10,491 bases of DNA from Rickettsiales bacterium (GTDB taxonomy: Bacteria; Pseudomonadota; Alphaproteobacteria; TMED109). The notes beneath the pieces are model-generated. The model was not told where the DNA came from, searched no databases, and was given only the letters and a program-made list of their open reading frames with translations. How positions within the stretch are numbered: position 1 is the first letter of the stretch; every line of letters begins with the position of its first letter. Shown piece by piece: positions 8,240-10,491 of the stretch. The translations under genes were made by a program, and so were the position numbers. The stretch is from positions 1 to 10,491 of the forward strand of contig NZIN01000030.1 in the NCBI GenBank assembly GCA_002689905.1, given 5' to 3'.

Positions 8240-9327
8240 ATGAGTTCTTCCAAAGAATTTTACTACTTTTATAAAGAGCAGATTAAAAAAAAAAAATAAA
8301 GTTCTATTCTTTCCAATCAAATTTAATCATTAGTCTTGATAGTTTGTTTAATACCTTAATTAAAAGTAAATTTAAGGTTTTAAATATTTTTAGAAAGAAA
8401 GCAAAAAAGAATAGTATTTATATTTATGGAAAGCCAGGAGGAGGTAAAACTTTTTTAGTTAACTTTTTTTACTTATTTATAAAATCATATAAATTTAGAA
8501 AAGAATTCTTGAGGGTGCATTTTCAGGAGTTTATGGTAATGGTTCATGAAGAGATTAATTTAAAAAGAAAAAAAAAATCAAATAATCCACTTGATGAAGT
8601 TGCTTCAGATATATCAAAAAAATTTAGTTTAATTATTTTTGATGAGCTAGAAATATTGGATATTGCTGACGCAATGATAGTATCAAAACTATTTTATCAA
8701 CTTTTTGATAAAGGAGTGATTTTTATAATAACCTCAAATTATTATCCTGAAGAATTATATAAGAATGGTTTGCAAAGAAGTCAATTTTTGCCTTTCATAA
8801 ATTTAATAAATGAAAGAATGCAAATTTTGGAACTTAATAATAAAGAAGACTTAAGGTTTATTGGTATAATAAAAACCTCAAAAAAATTTATACATCCTCT
8901 AGATAGTTGCACTAAAAAAATTTTTTATAAATTATTTCGTAAGCTTAATATTTCTCAAAACCCTAAAGAAAAAAAAATTATTTCATTAGGAAGAGAGATT
9001 AAATTTAAGGAAACAATTATCGATTCTGTATTTGTTGATTTTAATTTTATATGTTCTTATAAATTTTCGCCCAATGATTATATTAAGGTAGCAGAAACAT
9101 TTAAAATAATTTTTATTGATAATATTCCATTATTAGGTAGAAATAGACTTAATGAAATAAGAAGATTTATAATTTTAATAGATATATTATATGAGAAAAA
9201 AAATAGTATTTATATCAGATGTGAAAGAAAGTTATTACAAATGTTTGATGTAAAAAAAATACAAATTCCTTCTCAGAGAACTGTTTCTAGAATCTCAGAA
9301 ATGACTTCCAGAGAATGGAATAATTAA
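8240..9327 (+). CDS. zapE: AFG1/ZapE-family AAA ATPase, reading frame interrupted at an A12 run
   Basis: AFG1/ZapE ATPases are peripheral membrane proteins: bacterial ZapE affects Z-ring constriction and mitochondrial AFG1 membrane-protein turnover. The ATG at 8240, one base after the mmsA stop, opens a 19-codon frame (MSSSKEFYYFYKEQIKKKK) that stops at 8297. The remainder is in another frame, open from 8287. Joining them at the A-run (8285-8296) gives ...KKKKIKFYSFQSNLIISLDSLF, a plausible ZapE N-terminus, and a protein of about 362 residues, near family length. Restored numbering gives Walker A GKPGGGKT (64-71), RVHFQEFMVMVHEE (92-105), Walker B LIIFDE leading into LEILDIADAM (131-145), sensor-like TSN (165-167), and GLQRSQFLPFI (177-187). 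The C-terminus has a LGRNRLNEIRRFI segment and RTVSRISEMTSREW. A start at TTG 8344 would give only 327 residues, lacking the N-terminus. Walker B context (DELEIL where DEFQVT is common) is divergent. It may be active by slippage, a sequencing artefact, or decaying. Confidence 0.82.
8285..8296 (+). repeat. A12 homopolymer at the zapE frame break
   Basis: Twelve consecutive A residues lie at codons 16-19 of the zapE N-terminal frame and are followed at once by TAA in that frame. Eleven As would not restore the frame, but thirteen would (or ten), and the joined protein then runs on without interruption. It is the longest A-run I see in the window. The next longest are an A10 at 8568-8577, also in zapE and in frame, and an A9 at 142-150 in leuD. 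Confidence 0.9.
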
Positions 9328-9330
9328 CCT

Positions 9331-9335
9331 AAGGA
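9331..9335 (+). promoter_or_regulatory. Shine-Dalgarno site of mdh
   Basis: AAGGA lies 8 nt before the mdh ATG at 9344, in the longest gap between genes in the window (16 nt). It supports that start and gives mdh its own initiation site independent of the zapE frame problem upstream. Confidence 0.7.
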
Positions 9336-9343
9336 TTTTTATA

Positions 9344-10306
9344 ATGGCTAAACAAAAAATTAGTTTAATTGGTTCAGGGAATATAGGAGGCACATTAGCT
9401 CATTTAATTGGAGTTAAAGAATTAGCAGACGTTTTTTTGGTAGATATAGCTAAAGGAATTCCTCAAGGTAAAAGTTTAGATATAGCTCAGTCTTCCCCAG
9501 TAGAAGGTTTTGACTCTAATATAAAAGGTTCTAATAGCTTTTCAGGAATTAAAAATTCTGATGTAATAATAGTTACTGCGGGTTCTCCTAGAAAACCAGG
9601 AATGAGTAGGGATGACCTTATTGAAATCAATTTGAAAGTAATGCAGTCAGTAGGTAAAGCAATTAAAAAATATAGCCCTAATGCATTTGTAATATGTATT
9701 ACAAATCCTTTAGATGCCATGGTATGGGCTTTAAGAGAGTTTTCAGGTTTGCCTTTTAATAAAGTGGTTGGAATGGCTGGTGTTTTAGATAGTGCTAGGT
9801 TTAGATATTTTTTGTCAGAAGAAATGAAAGTATCAGTTGAAGATGTCTCAGCCTTTGTTTTAGGGGGTCATGGAGATACGATGGTTCCTTTAGTAAGGTT
9901 TTCAAATGTAGCAGGGATCCCTTTGCCAGATTTAGTAAAAATGAAAATGATTAGCCAGGATAAACTTAATAAAATATTAGATAGAACAAGATCTGGAGGA
10001 GGAGAAATAGTAAGCTTATTAAAGACAGGTTCAGCATTTTATGCTCCGGCTGCTTCGGCACTTCTTATGGCTGAATCTTATATAAAAGATAAGAAAAGAA
10101 TTTTACCATGTGCTGCTTTTTTAAAGGGAGAATATGGAGTCAAAGACTTATACGTTGGAGTGCCAGTAATAATTGGTAGCAAGGGAGTAGAAAAAGTGAT
10201 AGAAATAAAGTTAGATAAAAGAGAGAAGACAATGTTTAGAAAGTCAGTCAACTCAGTTAAAAAGCTTGTTGATACAGTAAAAAAAATTAAACGCAAACTA
10301 GATTAA
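9344..10306 (+). CDS. mdh: malate dehydrogenase (LDH-like type)
   Basis: Mdh interconverts malate and oxaloacetate with NAD+ in the TCA cycle, as a soluble cytosolic oligomer. The 320-residue protein matches the LDH-like MDH type found in alphaproteobacteria. It has the Rossmann motif GSGNIGG (10-16) and NAD-binding D34. The mobile loop is AGSPRKPGMSRDDL (79-92), where R83 marks specificity for malate/oxaloacetate (lactate dehydrogenases have Gln there) and R89 binds substrate. Further landmarks are N121 in ITNPLDAMV, D149 and R152 in VLDSARFR, and the catalytic base H176 in GGHGDTMVPL. The C-terminus is lysine-rich (KKIKRKLD). The ATG at 9344 has a Shine-Dalgarno, and the TAA is one base from sucC. 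An mdh-sucC pair is standard in alphaproteobacteria and indicates co-expression of TCA enzymes. Confidence 0.97.
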   Translation: MAKQKISLIGSGNIGGTLAHLIGVKELADVFLVDIAKGIPQGKSLDIAQSSPVEGFDSNIKGSNSFSGIKNSDVIIVTAGSPRKPGMSRDDLIEINLKVMQSVGKAIKKYSPNAFVICITNPLDAMVWALREFSGLPFNKVVGMAGVLDSARFRYFLSEEMKVSVEDVSAFVLGGHGDTMVPLVRFSNVAGIPLPDLVKMKMISQDKLNKILDRTRSGGGEIVSLLKTGSAFYAPAASALLMAESYIKDKKRILPCAAFLKGEYGVKDLYVGVPVIIGSKGVEKVIEIKLDKREKTMFRKSVNSVKKLVDTVKKIKRKLD

Positions 10307-10307
10307 T

Positions 10308-10491
10308 ATGAATATTCATGAATATCAGGCCAAGCAATTATTTCACTCTTATGGGATAAATGTTTTAAAAGGAGAAATTGCATTTAATTCTTCTGAAGCT
10401 ATTGAAGTAGCAAAAAAAGTTAGTTCAGATAAATGGGTAGTAAAAGCTCAAATTCATGCTGGTGGAAGAGGTAAAGGAGGAGGAGTAAAAA
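10308..10491 (+). CDS. sucC: succinyl-CoA synthetase (ADP-forming) beta subunit, N-terminal part (cut by window edge)
   Basis: SucC is the nucleotide-binding beta subunit that, with SucD, converts succinyl-CoA to succinate with formation of ATP or GTP. Only the first 61 residues are in the window, of about 390 expected. They begin MNIHEYQAKQLF, the near-universal SucC start, and contain VVKAQIHAGGRGKGGGVK (44-61), the start of the ATP-grasp nucleotide-binding fold, with K46 expected to contact ATP. The ATG at 10308 follows the mdh stop with one intervening T and no visible Shine-Dalgarno, so coupled translation is likely. sucD would be expected next, outside the window. Confidence 0.96.
   Translation, partial: MNIHEYQAKQLFHSYGINVLKGEIAFNSSEAIEVAKKVSSDKWVVKAQIHAGGRGKGGGVK

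Larger units (their letters stand above)
1..10491 (+). other. Probable single co-directional transcription unit
   Basis: All genes from leuD to sucC lie on the same strand with junctions between an 11-bp overlap and a 16-bp gap: leuD/leuB -11, leuB/asd 1, asd/sdhC -8, sdhC/sdhD 1, sdhD/sdhA 0, sdhA/sdhB -1, sdhB/exchanger -4, exchanger/mmsA 8, mmsA/zapE 1, zapE/mdh 16, mdh/sucC 1. No gap has room for a standard promoter plus leader or a rho-independent terminator. That the whole string forms one transcript is inferred. Promoters within coding sequence would be invisible to this argument. Confidence 0.55.

Noticed and set aside
8240..8299. Independent 19-residue small gene between mmsA and zapE
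   Set aside because: Its sequence reads as the missing ZapE N-terminus and continues into the downstream frame through the A-run, so a frame break is the better explanation.
9487..9720. 77-codon minus-strand open frame inside mdh
   Set aside because: Antisense shadow of a conserved dehydrogenase with no support as a gene.
10078..10296. 72-codon minus-strand open frame at the 3' end of mdh
   Set aside because: Hydrophobic only because it is antisense to a lysine-rich tail. No supporting signals.
1..10491. Novel defence, mobile or CRISPR-type system
   Set aside because: All bases are accounted for by recognisable housekeeping genes. No repeat arrays, transposase, integrase, tRNA or attachment-site structure is visible.

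Overview
The window is a dense stretch of core metabolism from an AT-rich bacterium (roughly 30% G+C by eye). All genes lie on the + strand. The best reading is a streamlined alphaproteobacterium, probably a marine SAR11/Pelagibacterales-like lineage. This is inferred from the alphaproteobacterial style of the SdhCDAB, LDH-type Mdh, MmsA and AFG1/ZapE proteins, the extreme A+T bias (AGA for Arg, A/T third positions), the near absence of intergenic DNA, and the zapE-mdh-sucC order. The sequence alone cannot fix the clade.

Layout: the end of leuD (1-392) and leuB (382-1500) complete leucine-biosynthesis steps. asd (1502-2512) serves the lysine/threonine/methionine branch. The four succinate dehydrogenase genes follow, sdhC (2505-2876), sdhD (2878-3240), sdhA (3241-5031) and sdhB (5031-5804). 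Next come a CaCA-family Na+/Ca2+ exchanger-like membrane protein (5801-6739), CoA-acylating methylmalonate-semialdehyde dehydrogenase mmsA (6748-8238), an AFG1/ZapE-family AAA ATPase (8240-9327, frame broken), malate dehydrogenase mdh (9344-10306) and the start of sucC (10308 to the window edge). Junctions run from an 11-bp overlap to a 16-bp gap, so no gap has room for an ordinary promoter or terminator. The genes look like one co-transcribed string, although promoters inside coding sequence cannot be excluded.

Functionally, sdhCDAB, mdh and sucC are TCA-cycle genes. MmsA supplies propionyl-CoA or acetyl-CoA, which can enter the same cycle. LeuB and Asd draw on central metabolism for amino acids. 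ZapE-family ATPases act in membrane-protein or division quality control.

The main anomaly is in zapE. Its N-terminus starts one base after mmsA in a different frame from the rest of the gene, and the two frames meet at a 12-A run (8285-8296). This is either an indel (real or a sequencing artefact) or a site rescued by transcriptional slippage. A smaller pattern is that four of the ten junctions share the exact heptamer TAATATG (stop, one T, start). I see no novel defence system, mobile element, RNA gene or CRISPR array.
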